Shown here piece by piece: positions 35,479 to 47,240 of a DNA stretch of 64,000 nt; the stretch's first letter is position 1; each line of letters opens with the position of its first letter. The position numbers were made by a program, and so were the translations under genes. Source of the stretch: Plasmopara viticola (lineage: Eukaryota; Oomycota; Peronosporomycetes; Peronosporales; Peronosporaceae); contig MBPM02000017.1 in assembly GCA_001695595.3 (NCBI GenBank), positions 496,001-560,000 on the forward strand. Direction: 5' to 3'. The notes under the pieces were generated by a model that saw only the letters and a program-made list of their open reading frames with translations, was not told the origin of the DNA and did no database searches.

Positions 35479-35804
35479 TTTCGGAAAAGGTTGGGGTGAC
35501 GCCCTCCTTCCAAGCGCGGGGGCTAAATGCTCGCGCGCTTCGGGTAGGTGCTCTCGGGCATCTGCAGGTCTCTAACGAGTCTCACCCTCGACGCGACGGT
35601 CTCCAGCACCAGAGCGCCACCTGGACTCTTACTAAGTCAGAGATAAACAAAATAATGGAAGACCCTCACGACCTCGGTGCTGGCTGCACTGCCCGCCGAA
35701 CGAGACTCGACGTATGCGGACACCACTCTATGGCGTGGACTAGCCAGACTGAGCCTAGCACGTGCATAACTTGGCAACGCGATAACGTAATACAATACAA
35801 TACA
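35479..35804 (+). mobile_element. SINE-like retroelement, copy 4 (sense)
   Basis: The best-preserved copy, 326 bases, from CGGAAAAGGTTGGGGTGA at 35482 to a clean tail of ATACA units. A 15-base duplication, ATACACCTACAGCTT, lies at 35464-35478 and 35805-35819; its first bases can also be read as tail. One frame is open through the whole element. The perfect duplication suggests recent insertion. It lies about 620 bases upstream of the K+ channel start. Confidence 0.9.
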
Positions 35805-37679
35805 ATACACCTACAGCTTACACATTTAAAATTATATTTTCCTATTTAGTGTACAGACTGTGTCGAGGATCATGGGCTCGCGCTGTCAAATCCATCAACA
35901 ACTTTGAACAATGTACAGTCTACATCGGTACTTGCCGTAATTGCATAAATCCTTAGGGTGCATACGACAAACGATCATTGATTTACTAGCGCTATAGTAA
36001 ATTTGCTGCGCTTTGCCTCATCTATTCATAGTATGGAATCGAAGCGACGGCTGAATATATCAGTATACTGCTCCAAAAATGGAAGCAGCAAATGAATGTG
36101 CAAGCTAAATTGAATGAGCGGCTTAAAAGCTACAAGATACTTACAGAAAGATCTTTACCGCAATTCCGAAACTCAACAGCTTTCGAATATTCTTTTTAGA
36201 TCCGTCCTCGTATTTCGTGAAGCGAAAAACCCCGTGAATCAAATGGCACCCGCGAAAGCACGTCTACTTTACTTCACTCCACACAGACGTGCCACTAGCA
36301 TTGTCGACCAAAAATGCTGGGGGAGGCCACTCTCTACCAAGCTATAAGCCTTTTTTATGAGAAGCCACGGGTCATGCGCGATCAAATGTAAAAGCTTTGA
36401 CTTGGTAATCAGACTGCGGCTTCTTTTGGCCTGCCCTTTGAAGCCAAAAGAACTGGCAACATTTTTTAAAAAGAGGCCGACTTATTCAGCGTGCAGCCCG
36501 TAAGCGTTTGGACCTTTTTTTTCAGCGCAAGATGTCTAAACTGCGTCGGGAAGTTGCTTGCCTGTGCAAAGTGCTTTGCCTTATAATCCGACTTTATGAC
36601 CAGTATGGTGGATGCTATGGACACTTCCAAACATCGTTTGGTCACTTGTCCGCGTCTCATCAGCTTAGACGTGCGCGAGGACAACACCTCGAAAAGGTGC
36701 CTGAATACTCTTATGATACTCAGACACTTCATGTAAGATGTCCCAAATAAAACTAGAGTGTTATGATATTAACTAAGGAAAGTCGCTGGTGTATACCGAC
36801 TAACGCAGTACCGTGAAAGATGATGTGTGACGACGCTTAAACGTGTTCGTAAAGTCCGGAATTACTATTTCCAGCGGTAGGCGATTAGTATCATCAATGA
36901 TCAACTCCTTTAAATATAAAGACTAAAATACCCCTAGTATATTATCCAAATATTTATTTCATTCATCTTAGGCGGATACAATCGCATCCTTTACCTTACT
37001 GACTATGCTATGCCGCCTTTTTGCAAAGTCCGATTTCTTTTTCTGTTAGAAAACTCATCTTAAATCGGATTGCCTATCCCACCCAAATAAAAACAGAATC
37101 CTCAAAGGTTGACCTGGAAAATATTGTCCTTAGCTCGTTGCATAGAGACGAAATGTGAGAGTATTAAATCAATAAGGCAGAGTGCCTTAGCGCGAATACT
37201 GATCACTTTTCTTGCAGCTAATAGCTAGATGATTTAACAAAACACTATTTGCTATGTCAGGCAAATAACTATGATCTGTGTTTGTCTCGAAGTGGCAGAT
37301 GGAGTTAATAAACACTGCTCACCAGTAGGGTGGGCGCTCTTGTGAAAAGAAAATTTCATGATGGGTGTGTTGTTAATGGTCTTGTTTCGTTTTGGCAGCA
37401 CGCGCGTCCGTGCGGCGATCAATCGAGCCGTGACATTCTTGTCCGACTTCAAACTTGACACGAGAATCAGCGACAATACCTTCTTAAGGAAACACGACCG
37501 GTCTCATTCAAAAAATGGTGGCATCTCTTCATGCAACATGTGCTTAAAAGGTGAAGGACCGCCTGTTTTGCATTCTCTTTTCTTAATGTGCACATCATGA
37601 GTGCTAAGCCGCCGAGAGATTAATTTGATAGAGAAAGAGTATTGATGGACTGCATGCGGATGCTCAAAGAATTGATATC

Positions 37680-37740
37680 AGATTTCGAGTCTTGATTGAC
37701 TGTGGTGCGTAGCAACATTTCGCGGGTCGGCCCGACACTT
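37680..37740 (+). pseudogene. Possible Ty3/Gypsy aspartic-protease remnant
   Basis: One frame reads RFRVLIDCGA, a stop, then QHFAGRP. Retroviral-type proteases have V-L-I-D-[ST]-G-A followed by a short loop and a hydrophobic residue, so this fits with Cys at the usual Ser/Thr and a stop directly after. Flanking frames are badly broken. The match is short and could be coincidental. Confidence 0.25.
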
Positions 37741-40700
37741 TAGTAGACAGCGGTAAAAAAAAGATAGTTTTTTCTAGTTGATGAGACGAATCTTGATTTC
37801 GGGGTCGATTTAAACTGGCCGATTTCTCAGACACCTTTCAAACTGTTATGCGTGACCCGTACAGAAAGCCTGTGGGCCAAAACAGGACGTATTTATTGCA
37901 TATTGACTTCTTAAGAGTTGACGGTCTACGCAAAAATGCAATTCAGAGAAAGCATCTAACGAAACGATGCTTTTATTCTCGATTCTCTGCAGGGATGTAA
38001 AATTCTGTCATATTACTAGGTCATTCAGGTGTGACAAATAAATTTCCTTTCACAATTTTGTAGCAACTAGCCAAATATATTGCATCGCAAAGACTGTCAA
38101 AGACAAAAAAGTCTTAAGCCATTAGCGGTTATCATATTTACCGACTCAAATTTACGAGGCGAGTATATTAAGTATGCCGACACCGTCTTCGGAAGATGTA
38201 CGACCTTGCCTTCATAAAACCGTATATAGCCCGATGAAACGGTGTTATTTTTTGATGGTGACAACCAAACATTTTTTTCTACCAATACACAATAATCCCG
38301 CTAAAATCGCTGTTGAAAGGTTAGCCACTCGACTATTGATAAATAAAATGTCTGCGATTAAATTACGCTTGTATTTTGTAATTGGCATCTGAGTAGTAGA
38401 TGCTTTTACTTTTTCACTTGAAAACGGCCTTCTCAGCTACAGGGTGAATTCAGGAGACCCAGCTCGAGCCAGTTTCCGGGCAACAAACATCTGGAGTACG
38501 ATACACCAGTGGAAGCACGTGATCCTCCAAATAGCGATCATTTGGGCCTAGAGAAATGATTTTCGAGATGTCCACAATATTTCGATGGTCAAATACGTAT
38601 AAGGGGTTGACAAAGTATGTGATGGTTTGTGAGATCTCAAACCCGCAGCTCACATACTAGCTTCATTACAGAGCATGCCAGTTCCGACGAAATGCTAAAA
38701 GGCCATAAGCCTCAACATTGATCGTGGTCTGACAGAAGAATACTTTTACTGCCGGAGCAAGACAATGCATATAAATACCCCTTTCTGTCCCGCTAATACG
38801 ATGACATTCCAAATTCAATTGTGCCACCGCATTTTGACTGAAATTGTTCCATATATAAGGGGGGTTGCTTGTTGACGTCAATAGCAAATATCTTCAGAGA
38901 GATGGTCAGACGAACAGAGTCAGTCGTGCTTTTAAACACACTGCTTAGTAGGTGCTTGCAGGTGTCGTATTTGTAAGACAACAAGATGTCAATGGTAACA
39001 TTAATGTCACCAAAGAGGTTCACATGTCGATGGACTTTATACCGCTTTCAAAATGGCTTATACATCTGAGAAAACAATGAGCCTTTAAAGAACAAGTATT
39101 TATGTTAAGTAGAATGAATTTGATCGGTATTTACCTCCGGATCCCTTACCCCATCCCAGTTCTGTTTCTTAAACTTTTATTCGACTTTGGAGCTAGAGTA
39201 ATTTGTAGGACGAGGAGTGCGCATTTATTGGCCAAAAATGAGTAAAACGTTATTACAGAAGATAGAATACAAATTGTTTTATTCAAAGCAAAACAGTGCC
39301 TGACAGATTTGTTGCGCTTTCAACTCTGCCATTATGGGCTAAGCGCGTCTATACTTGCCTTTTACACAGAAGTTATATTCTACGAAGAATAACAATCACA
39401 TTGCTGCTCTTTAGAACAAGCAGTCGTGTATATAACCAATCACGATGACGCAAGCTTAAGTGATACCAAGAAGGGTTTACAGCCCTTGATATGCACTCGA
39501 AGTTGCATCAGTATGTAATTCGTCGCAAGTAACGCTTTGTCGTGAGCGAGGAGTCCGCAAGGTTCAAGCTAACTCGATTGAAAGATACTGACTTGCTCAT
39601 TGCCGTCCGTCCTTATCAAGTAACGTGCAGCCGAAAGCATAGACGGAAGTGTTGTAAAGAACGGTTATTGGCTGTGTCTTGTCCAGCAAAGCTAGAATAG
39701 ATGCTCGCTGAAGGCTTTTCCTGATGCCGTAAAAAGAGTTATGTCCTAATGTCCTATTTTGATGGATCGAAAAGAAGCTTTTCAAGCCCAAACTGTATTT
39801 GTGCATATAGTTGGCTAGGTCTAGCCACTTGTTTAAGGTCTTCGACTATGTGGCAAAGGCCACGTCAGAATGACTTTGTGCTTTCAATGGTCTTCTCGAG
39901 CCCCATGACTGCTAACGAAGCAGCCAAGGCCGATACTCTGTACCGCAAAGCCACATTGGTATTCGAGTCATTGGTCCCCATGACGTTTAAAACACAAGCT
40001 TAGTGGCTCAGATAGCTTTTTAAGGCCAAGTGTTCTTCTCCAAAATGATTACATAGCCGATGTATGTACGGGTAATAACCGTGATGGTCTAACCATTTGT
40101 GTGATCTGACAGTTAAAGCCGAGGCACGACGAGCTATTTGGCACCACTAAACACTCCTATAGCATAGTAGTTTATGTATCAATTGCCGTTGGTGGTATAT
40201 CCGACACCCTTACCATGCAGCATACACCCATATGCATTACAATAGAGCACGTTCTTTCTTTGAATAGATGTTCTGCAGGGAATACTGTAGTGTTCATCTT
40301 AAGGATAGCACAGTCGCCGCACTTTGTCAAGCTCCTATTTACAGAAGTCTAGTAACGAGTGCGGTGATTTTGACTCTCACAACATTTTGCTATTTGCCGA
40401 TTCGGCAAAGGAGGCAGCAATGATCTTTCGTTCTTCTATTGGCGGTTTCCTGGCGACACAATATATCTTCTCTGGCAACTGTACCTCTTTTCATTATCTG
40501 ATAGGGACGCTGCTGGTGGGTCTATGGACATAACACCGGAGTTTTCCTTTTATACAGAATATACCGGACATTTATGTATATTAGAAATCCTTTAGGCAGC
40601 GTCCCAGACGAAATTTACGCTACCTATGTGGCTGATTTGAGAAATCCTCACCTAAGACTCGGGGCATGTTTGTGTCCGTAAGCGGAGCTATAGCTTTTGA

Positions 40701-42620
40701 AGACGACCTCTGATCTTTTTAACGGCATCTAATACAGCCAAGGAATCAGAAATCTTGGGTGTTTTGAGGCCTAGTAGATCCATTTCTTCTGGCGGAGCCT
40801 CCAGTGGGAGCGCACCTTCCATGACACGACGACCATTCGAGCTGAAGATTTCCCTATGAATACAGCTTCTTTGTCATATACTGGGACATCGTGGCACACA
40901 TGAATCTATTTAGTATCGCATTCCCGTTATTTACATGCGGAGGTAAATTGCTTGCTGTTAGTTTGTCAGCTGTATAGCTACATTTCCCACTCGTCTTGTG
41001 GACCGCTTGCAAAATATTGGTCTCCGCTGTTGGTGGTGCTATGGTGCCTTTTTTGCTTTGTTGACCTATTCTACCAGCTTGCAGAACCTTGTTGTCTGTA
41101 GCTGAGACTTTTATTTTATCCACGGCACTAAGTTCGCTTACCGCAGCATCTTCGATAGATGCCAACAAAATTTAGCTTTTTGCGTGACGAGCCATCACGG
41201 CTAAATTTAAATTTAGGCGTCTTCATTGTCTCACATATTTAATTTGGACATGTAACCTGCCCACGTTTTTATTAAGAGGCCATACGAACAAAGAGGAATA
41301 GCAGAATGGAATAGCTGGTGCGTATACACGTTCCACGCGATTCAAGCTACGCTGTACCTGAAATCAAGCCAAATTTGCTGTTAAGCTCACACGTTTCGCC
41401 ATTTTGATCTCAGAAGCGTTTTGAACCGTCATAGTGTCCAGTCAAACTGGTGCCGGCTTGATTAAACTTGCTTTTAAAAGCATCATCTTGTCAGCCGTGA
41501 CGCGTTCGGCTAGAGAGTCACAAATACAGTGCCCCATAAAAGGCAACAACTTTTTGATAAGCGCAAACTGCGTGTCAGACAGATGAGCAAAGGTCGGACG
41601 ATCCATCCCGGAACATTAACGATTGTTTAGGTAAATACTTTATCCATGTAGGCGTATTGACAGGTAAGTGCAACCAAGTGGGACGGAGTCAAACCTCACC
41701 TTGCATAAAGTAGGCTCGCAAATGGATATTCGGTGAGCGATTGTTCGTTGTATAGAGTTCAAGAAAAAGATTGAAGACTGCTTTTTTTATTTCATCAATG
41801 CTCGATGAGCAACTAAGTTCGTAAGCGTGTCTCAAGACCATAATTACTCTAATAAAAAAGAAATCAACTGCTTCATTTTTTTCAGTGCGTCTGCAGTTAG
41901 AAAGAAATTATATTAGTTTGTACAATTGAACGAGTTCTCGTACGACGCAAGAAGAACTCGTGGTAGATTAAATGACGATATGATAATAGCTACGACTACA
42001 TCGGCTGCTCAAATGATCTGCCGGTGCAGTTGTCGAGGCATTAGGATCAATTAAGGTAACGCACTTCGAGCTGTACCACAGGTTCTTAGTAAACCAGATA
42101 GTAGCCATGATGAGGCATTAAGACACGCAGTGCAGTCAAGCGCCATTAGAAACCGACAACATATCTGTAGGTTGTCTACACTGGCGTGCAGTGCAATTCA
42201 TTTGACAATTGTACGATGGGTCAGCGTTTCGGTACTAAATTTGAGTCTTGGTTTTACTATACATTCATATAGTCGAGACGCTTAATCGTTGAGAGCTCTA
42301 CAATGGGATCACACATTACCGCGCCACTCGACAACTCTTGCCATCGTGTCATCATGTCGCTTGCATTGGCATCGCGAACAGAGAGGAACGATCAAACTAG
42401 CGTTCTAGTTACTAAAAGTCAACTGTTTTGAATGCATTTACTAATTATTTAGCGCTTGGCATTCGACGGTCGAAGTAGCAGCAGATCGCATATTACAATC
42501 CATAAACTGACTCTCGTAGCCTACCCTCGATGGTTCTTTTAACATGTTCAAGCTCATCGTAAAGACGGAGTGCTTCAATAGAGGAATGTGCCGTCTCGTA
42601 TATTGTACGGAAAGGCTCAT

Positions 42621-42645
42621 GTGTCGTCCGTACAACGGACGACAC
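42621..42645. repeat. Perfect 11-base inverted repeat with 3-base loop
   Basis: GTGTCGTCCGT pairs with ACGGACGACAC around the loop ACA. It lies 117 bases upstream of the first in-frame ATG of the transmembrane TKL kinase, so it would be in the promoter or 5' leader. Possible roles are a dimeric transcription-factor site or a leader hairpin; neither is shown. Confidence 0.7.
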
Positions 42646-42761
42646 CTGCAGAAACCTAATTTTTTTTCACTCACTCCAAATGTTACACTCGGCGGCAAAT
42701 TAATTTCCTGATACATTCTGCCCTATGATTGATACACGTCGTCTATCCAGGTCCAGTGTTT

Positions 42762-44333
42762 ATGCGCCACCTCATTCCTCAATCGGCAGGAGACACCAAG
42801 CAGGAAATGGTCATGTCTGCGATTAGTATGAGAAAGCGCCTTCTTGTACCGCTAGTTATCACGTCCGTGACTGCTGTGCACCCCGAGCCCACGAACCCGA
42901 GCTCAAACCTGACCGTCATTCTCATCGTCTTGGCTGTCTTGGTGGTCCTGTTTGCCATTATTGTCGCGTTTGGGTGGCGAAGAAAGCAGATTCGCAAGCA
43001 TCGAGCACATCGTAGCTACGAGTTTCCTTCCGTCACTGCGCGAACGATTGTGAGCCAAACGTCGCATGAAACAGCCTACGAGCAGCGCATGGACTCTGCG
43101 AGATACAACAGGAAATCGAAGAGCAAGAAGGTACCGCATTTTCACCCGAAAAAGATAGAGCATCCGTCAAAGTGGCGTCAGCAGCACCTGAATCAGCCCC
43201 AGCGAAGCTCGCAGTACGAGCTCTATGACTCCCAATACCAATCTCAGTATGATAGTCAAGGCATGTCACAAGTCTCCCTGCCTCCTTCCGAGGTTCCAAT
43301 GCTAGAGCCGCATCGAGCCGAAGGCCCTAGCCTTTCCATCATGGAATTGGAACAGAGCCAAACAACGTCCATCCCGTGCGTCGATGGAGTGGAGCTGCGA
43401 CAGACGGACCCTGGCGTGATTGAGCGTACGCAGGCAATGGTTGAGAAAGTGATGGCAGAATTAGAAGAGGATCCCGAGTTTGAAGAGTGCTGGATTCCGT
43501 ACGATTCGCTCTACTTCACACGTGCCATATCCAAGGGAGCGTTTGGTGAAGTGTGGCTAGCTCAGCTCGAAAACACACAGGTGGCCGTGAAAAAGATTTT
43601 GGATGAAAAAAAGCACGATGTGAAGGAGATTGAGTGTTTTGGAGCCGAAATCAAGCTCATGGCTCTCTTGAAACATCCACAGATTGTACGTTTTATTGGT
43701 GTCTCGTGGAGTGACAAGCAAGATTTGTGTGCAGTGACTGAATTTATGGGCAAAGGCGATCTGTATGGGTACCTCGAGCGTCGTAAAGGCAAACTGAATT
43801 GGCCAGAAGACCTGACGTTGCTGGCTGAAGATATTGCTGAGGCACTCAAGTACCTTCATTCGCTGAATCCAAAGGTGATTCATCGCGACCTCAAGTCGAA
43901 AAACATTTTACTCGACAACGAGTATCGTGCCAAATTGAGTGACTTTGGTATCAGTCGAAAGCGCTCGTTGGAGCAAACTATGACAGCAGGCGTTGGTACT
44001 ATCTATTGGACGGCTCCTGAGGTTTTGATGGGTAAAAAGTATACCGAGAAGGCCGACATTTACTCGTTTGGTATCGTTATGTCAGAGATGGATACGTGCG
44101 AAGTGCCGTATTCAGACAAGCGCGACAACACTGGTAAGAAGCTGCAGAGCATGAAGATCATTCAGATGGTCATTCGCATGGGCCTGCGCCCGACGTTCCA
44201 GAAAGATTGCCCTCTCCAGATCAAGGCGCTCGCCGATCGTTGCTTGAGTGCCGATCCGGAGAATCGGCCAGATGCGCCCGAGCTACTTCACATTTTGCGT
44301 GGTATTCAGGAAGAGTTGCAGTATGATTGCTAG
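42762..44333 (+). CDS. Transmembrane tyrosine-kinase-like (TKL) Ser/Thr kinase
   Basis: A single exon of 523 residues from the first in-frame ATG; later ATGs (for example MSAISMRKRLLVP) could be the true start and would give a better signal peptide. A hydrophobic leader (RKRLLVPLVITSVTAV) and a membrane helix (VILIVLAVLVVLFAIIVAFGW, basic on its inner side) leave almost no extracellular part. A Gln/Ser-rich juxtamembrane linker precedes the kinase from about residue 255. It has the loop SKGAFGEV, lysine in VAVKKI, HRDLKSKNILL, DFGISR, and TIYWTAPEVL. The HRDLKSKN and WTAPE forms are typical of TKL kinases, a family expanded in oomycetes. A close paralogue lies at 55223. Role in surface signalling is inferred. 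Confidence 0.9.
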   Translation: MRHLIPQSAGDTKQEMVMSAISMRKRLLVPLVITSVTAVHPEPTNPSSNLTVILIVLAVLVVLFAIIVAFGWRRKQIRKHRAHRSYEFPSVTARTIVSQTSHETAYEQRMDSARYNRKSKSKKVPHFHPKKIEHPSKWRQQHLNQPQRSSQYELYDSQYQSQYDSQGMSQVSLPPSEVPMLEPHRAEGPSLSIMELEQSQTTSIPCVDGVELRQTDPGVIERTQAMVEKVMAELEEDPEFEECWIPYDSLYFTRAISKGAFGEVWLAQLENTQVAVKKILDEKKHDVKEIECFGAEIKLMALLKHPQIVRFIGVSWSDKQDLCAVTEFMGKGDLYGYLERRKGKLNWPEDLTLLAEDIAEALKYLHSLNPKVIHRDLKSKNILLDNEYRAKLSDFGISRKRSLEQTMTAGVGTIYWTAPEVLMGKKYTEKADIYSFGIVMSEMDTCEVPYSDKRDNTGKKLQSMKIIQMVIRMGLRPTFQKDCPLQIKALADRCLSADPENRPDAPELLHILRGIQEELQYDC

Positions 44334-45240
44334 GAAGTCACGTGTGAGGAAGAGCAGCTTTGACGTATTTAAAGTTTTTCAGTCAATAAATACCTGATTC
44401 TAGAGCCAAGACCCAATTATAAGTTTGTTCTTGCAAAAAACGGCAGCAAATCCTGAGTTTAGGGATCGTGCAAATTTTTATTAGGGCTGTAGGAACTGTA
44501 ATTTAGGTTGCATGGAAGTTACGGCATCGGACCACCATTACATGTATGACTTATGACTTGATATCATGTGGCCATCATTGTTTTCAACTCCAATAAGGAA
44601 GAAAAGCTGCTGATAGCATGTACAATGCTTATAAAGCTGTTGTACATGCAAGGCATTACTGCCATTTTCATGAATGATGAAGGCCTGATAGTTCTATCGT
44701 TTTCTCGGGGTGGGGACAAATAATGCAATCGTGTCTGTGCAAACAAGGCAAAACATGAAAGGTGAAAGTGTGTAAAAACTCAAACAAAAAATGTACGCAA
44801 AAACGAGTCGGAATTTGAAAAAAAACGGCTCCGTCGTAATACATAAGTTTTTGCGGAAAAAAATTATTCAAGGCACCTACACGACAGTTAGTTCTTGCTG
44901 CTATCCGTTAAAAGTTCACAAAGGGGTCTTGACCAATGCAGTACGCTCCGTTTATAGCTATAATGAGGTGACATTGCGAGAGTCAACGCAATATGTTAAA
45001 GGAAGGTTTTGCACTAGCATTCTGCGCGAGTTTTGAAGCATAAATTAAAGACGAAACGACCTGACAATATGGACTTTGTGCGACACGTGTCTATTGTGAA
45101 GACAGATGCGGAGTTAAGAAATGGACGTAAGCACACATGTGTCATCTGATTTTATTATATGACTTTGCGTTACAAGTGACATCACGGTTATGCGGTGTTT
45201 GTAATCAGCACAACGAGAATGTGGCAAAAGGGTGAAGCGA
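44334..45240. other. Intergenic, nothing recognised
   Basis: AT-rich sequence downstream of the TKL kinase. No gene or repeat was identified in it. Confidence 0.4.
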
Positions 45241-47240
45241 TAGAAGACCAATAAGTGCCATGTGATGGAAACGGAGTCGTCAAATTCCGAGCGCTTATCT
45301 TGGGCAAATTGGGTGAGTCTGTGATGATGTGCACCGTGTCTTTAAAGTCGACTATGAGTTCACGAAGTGCACAAAATTTGGCCATTGTCCAAAACTTAAC
45401 TGTTTACACGCTTCAAGCCAAAGGATTTCGAATATGATTAACGAGGTCGATAAATCGCCTGAAACAAAAAAATATAAGAAGTTTGTTTTTAACTTTCAAG
45501 ACATGATGTCACACTTTAAGCCGTAGATCAGTGGATCACAGGAAGAGACCGCGAAAAAAATCATAGATAGTTAAAGTTTTTCCAGGAGCCATTTAAGTTG
45601 CGTCCAACGTCGGTTTTGCCCATTACTCGAAAAATTCACCTCGTGAATCGATCAATTCATTCAAAACAGGGTCAACAAAATAAGGTTAACGTGCGAACAA
45701 GTCGCGACCTCAGAAGGCAAAGCGTTTCGAAAACAGAAAGGACAAGAGCGATGACTGGACTGAATCAGCAACATGCTACAATTGTGGCGTTGTCGGCCAC
45801 ACATCTTTGCAATGTACCACTTCAGAACCTAAGGAAGTAACCCAATAGGCTGGCATACTGTGCAAAAACCTTGTCAGCCAAACCTGGCGACGACCTTGCT
45901 GGTTTTACCGGCTAGGAAGACACTTGAGACTCCATGTCCAAAAGTCATTGGTTATTATCTAAGGACCTGCTTTGGGATTACTACCTGGTTTAAATGCAAA
46001 AATTGATTATTTTATTGATCGCTGATATTGCACAAAGTGGCATATTCGAGTATTTAGTCACTCCCATGGGAGTAGCGGAAGCTCGATAAATTCAACTTGG
46101 TTTTGCTTAAGTCTTCCAGATATTAAGAGACGTGACGAGAATAGGCTTCAGCGTTGTATACGTGTTCATGTAAAATGACGATGTCGCGGACGCTAGACCG
46201 TGTGTGAAGAACAGCAACTAGGCGTTAAGTTGTGTGTGTGTCAGTTCTGCGTGGATGAGATATCAAGGATACGTCATTCAATGGACCCCGACAAGGTAAT
46301 AATCATCGCAGATTGGCCTTGTAAGCCAAGGAAGCTAAACGGTGCTTCTTGGGCACAACCAACTATTTCTCACGTTTCTGCTAGGTCTTTACGCAATACA
46401 GAGCTATTCCACGACAATTTTGATGGAATAAGTATATAAGATGCCTTCAAACTTTTGGATGATCAACTACGCTGCTTCACAGGACTCAAAGCTCACTTGG
46501 CAATTTCGCCCGCTCTCAGTATTCTGAATTGCTTAAATCCATATAGTATCTAAGTAGATGCCCCCGAGCTTTTGCTATTGAGAGAGTATTGCTTTAGACA
46601 AGGAGAACGCTAGAGTGTCTTATACCCTCGAGCATTACCACCCTGTTCGTGAGAAAAGCTTCACAATCCTGCATGCGCTGAAAGTATGGCCGATGTATCT
46701 TCGTTTTTGGTCAAAAAGAATATTACGACGATTTCGACCTAAAAGATTACAAGCCGTAGATTGTCCCAATGGCCTAAACAGCTTGCTGCAGTTTAGTCTT
46801 TGTTTAAGAATATGTGCGAAGGAGCTATCAGCTTGGATGATGCATTCATTGTCAATTCAATTTTCTTAAATCGGACGAAAAAATTAAAAGAGCTACTGAG
46901 GTAGCTAAGAAATGCAAGATCGTGGCGATAATCAGGACGGACAAGATCAGGCTGTGTGCTGTAAGCGATTGGACGAACCTGAAGCTACATACGAAGGGTA
47001 GGGACCTTCCCATGCAGCTCAGTGGACTAACGTGGTGGTCAGTTCGACTGTAAAGCTTACGGGTCACATGGTCAAAGAAGACTGTTTCCTTATCAGAGGT
47101 ATCCGATGTCTAAGATTGCCCCGAAGAAGCCTCCGACCTGTCCGACAGAGCCTTTACGTGAGCAGTCTCAAATTTGTACATGCAATTGCGCAGGAGCTGG
47201 TGTTCTCTGAAACGAGACGGAAGCAACCTCGTCCGTAACT
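45240..47240 (+). pseudogene. Broken Ty3/Gypsy retrotransposon
   Basis: A retroviral zinc knuckle (CYNCGVVGHTSLQC, C-x2-C-x4-H-x4-C) lies at 45774-45815 and marks the end of gag. The end of reverse transcriptase follows: MDPDKVIIIADWP at 46281 in one frame and FLGTTNYFSRF at 46346 in another, so a frameshift lies between. An RNase H-like block (EHYHPVREKSFTILHAL) is near 46630. Only about 470 bases separate the zinc knuckle from the distal reverse transcriptase, so protease and most of the polymerase are deleted. Many stops confirm it is dead. Ends and LTRs could not be found. Confidence 0.75.

Larger units (their letters stand above)
35820..42761. other. Gene desert with retroelement scraps
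   Basis: About 7 kb without a supported gene. One scrap at 37680-37740 resembles a Gypsy protease active site. Other frames of 60-105 codons (for example 40854-41168 minus and 38450-38653 minus) have no motif I recognise. A short perfect hairpin lies at 42621-42645 just before the next gene. Confidence 0.4.
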
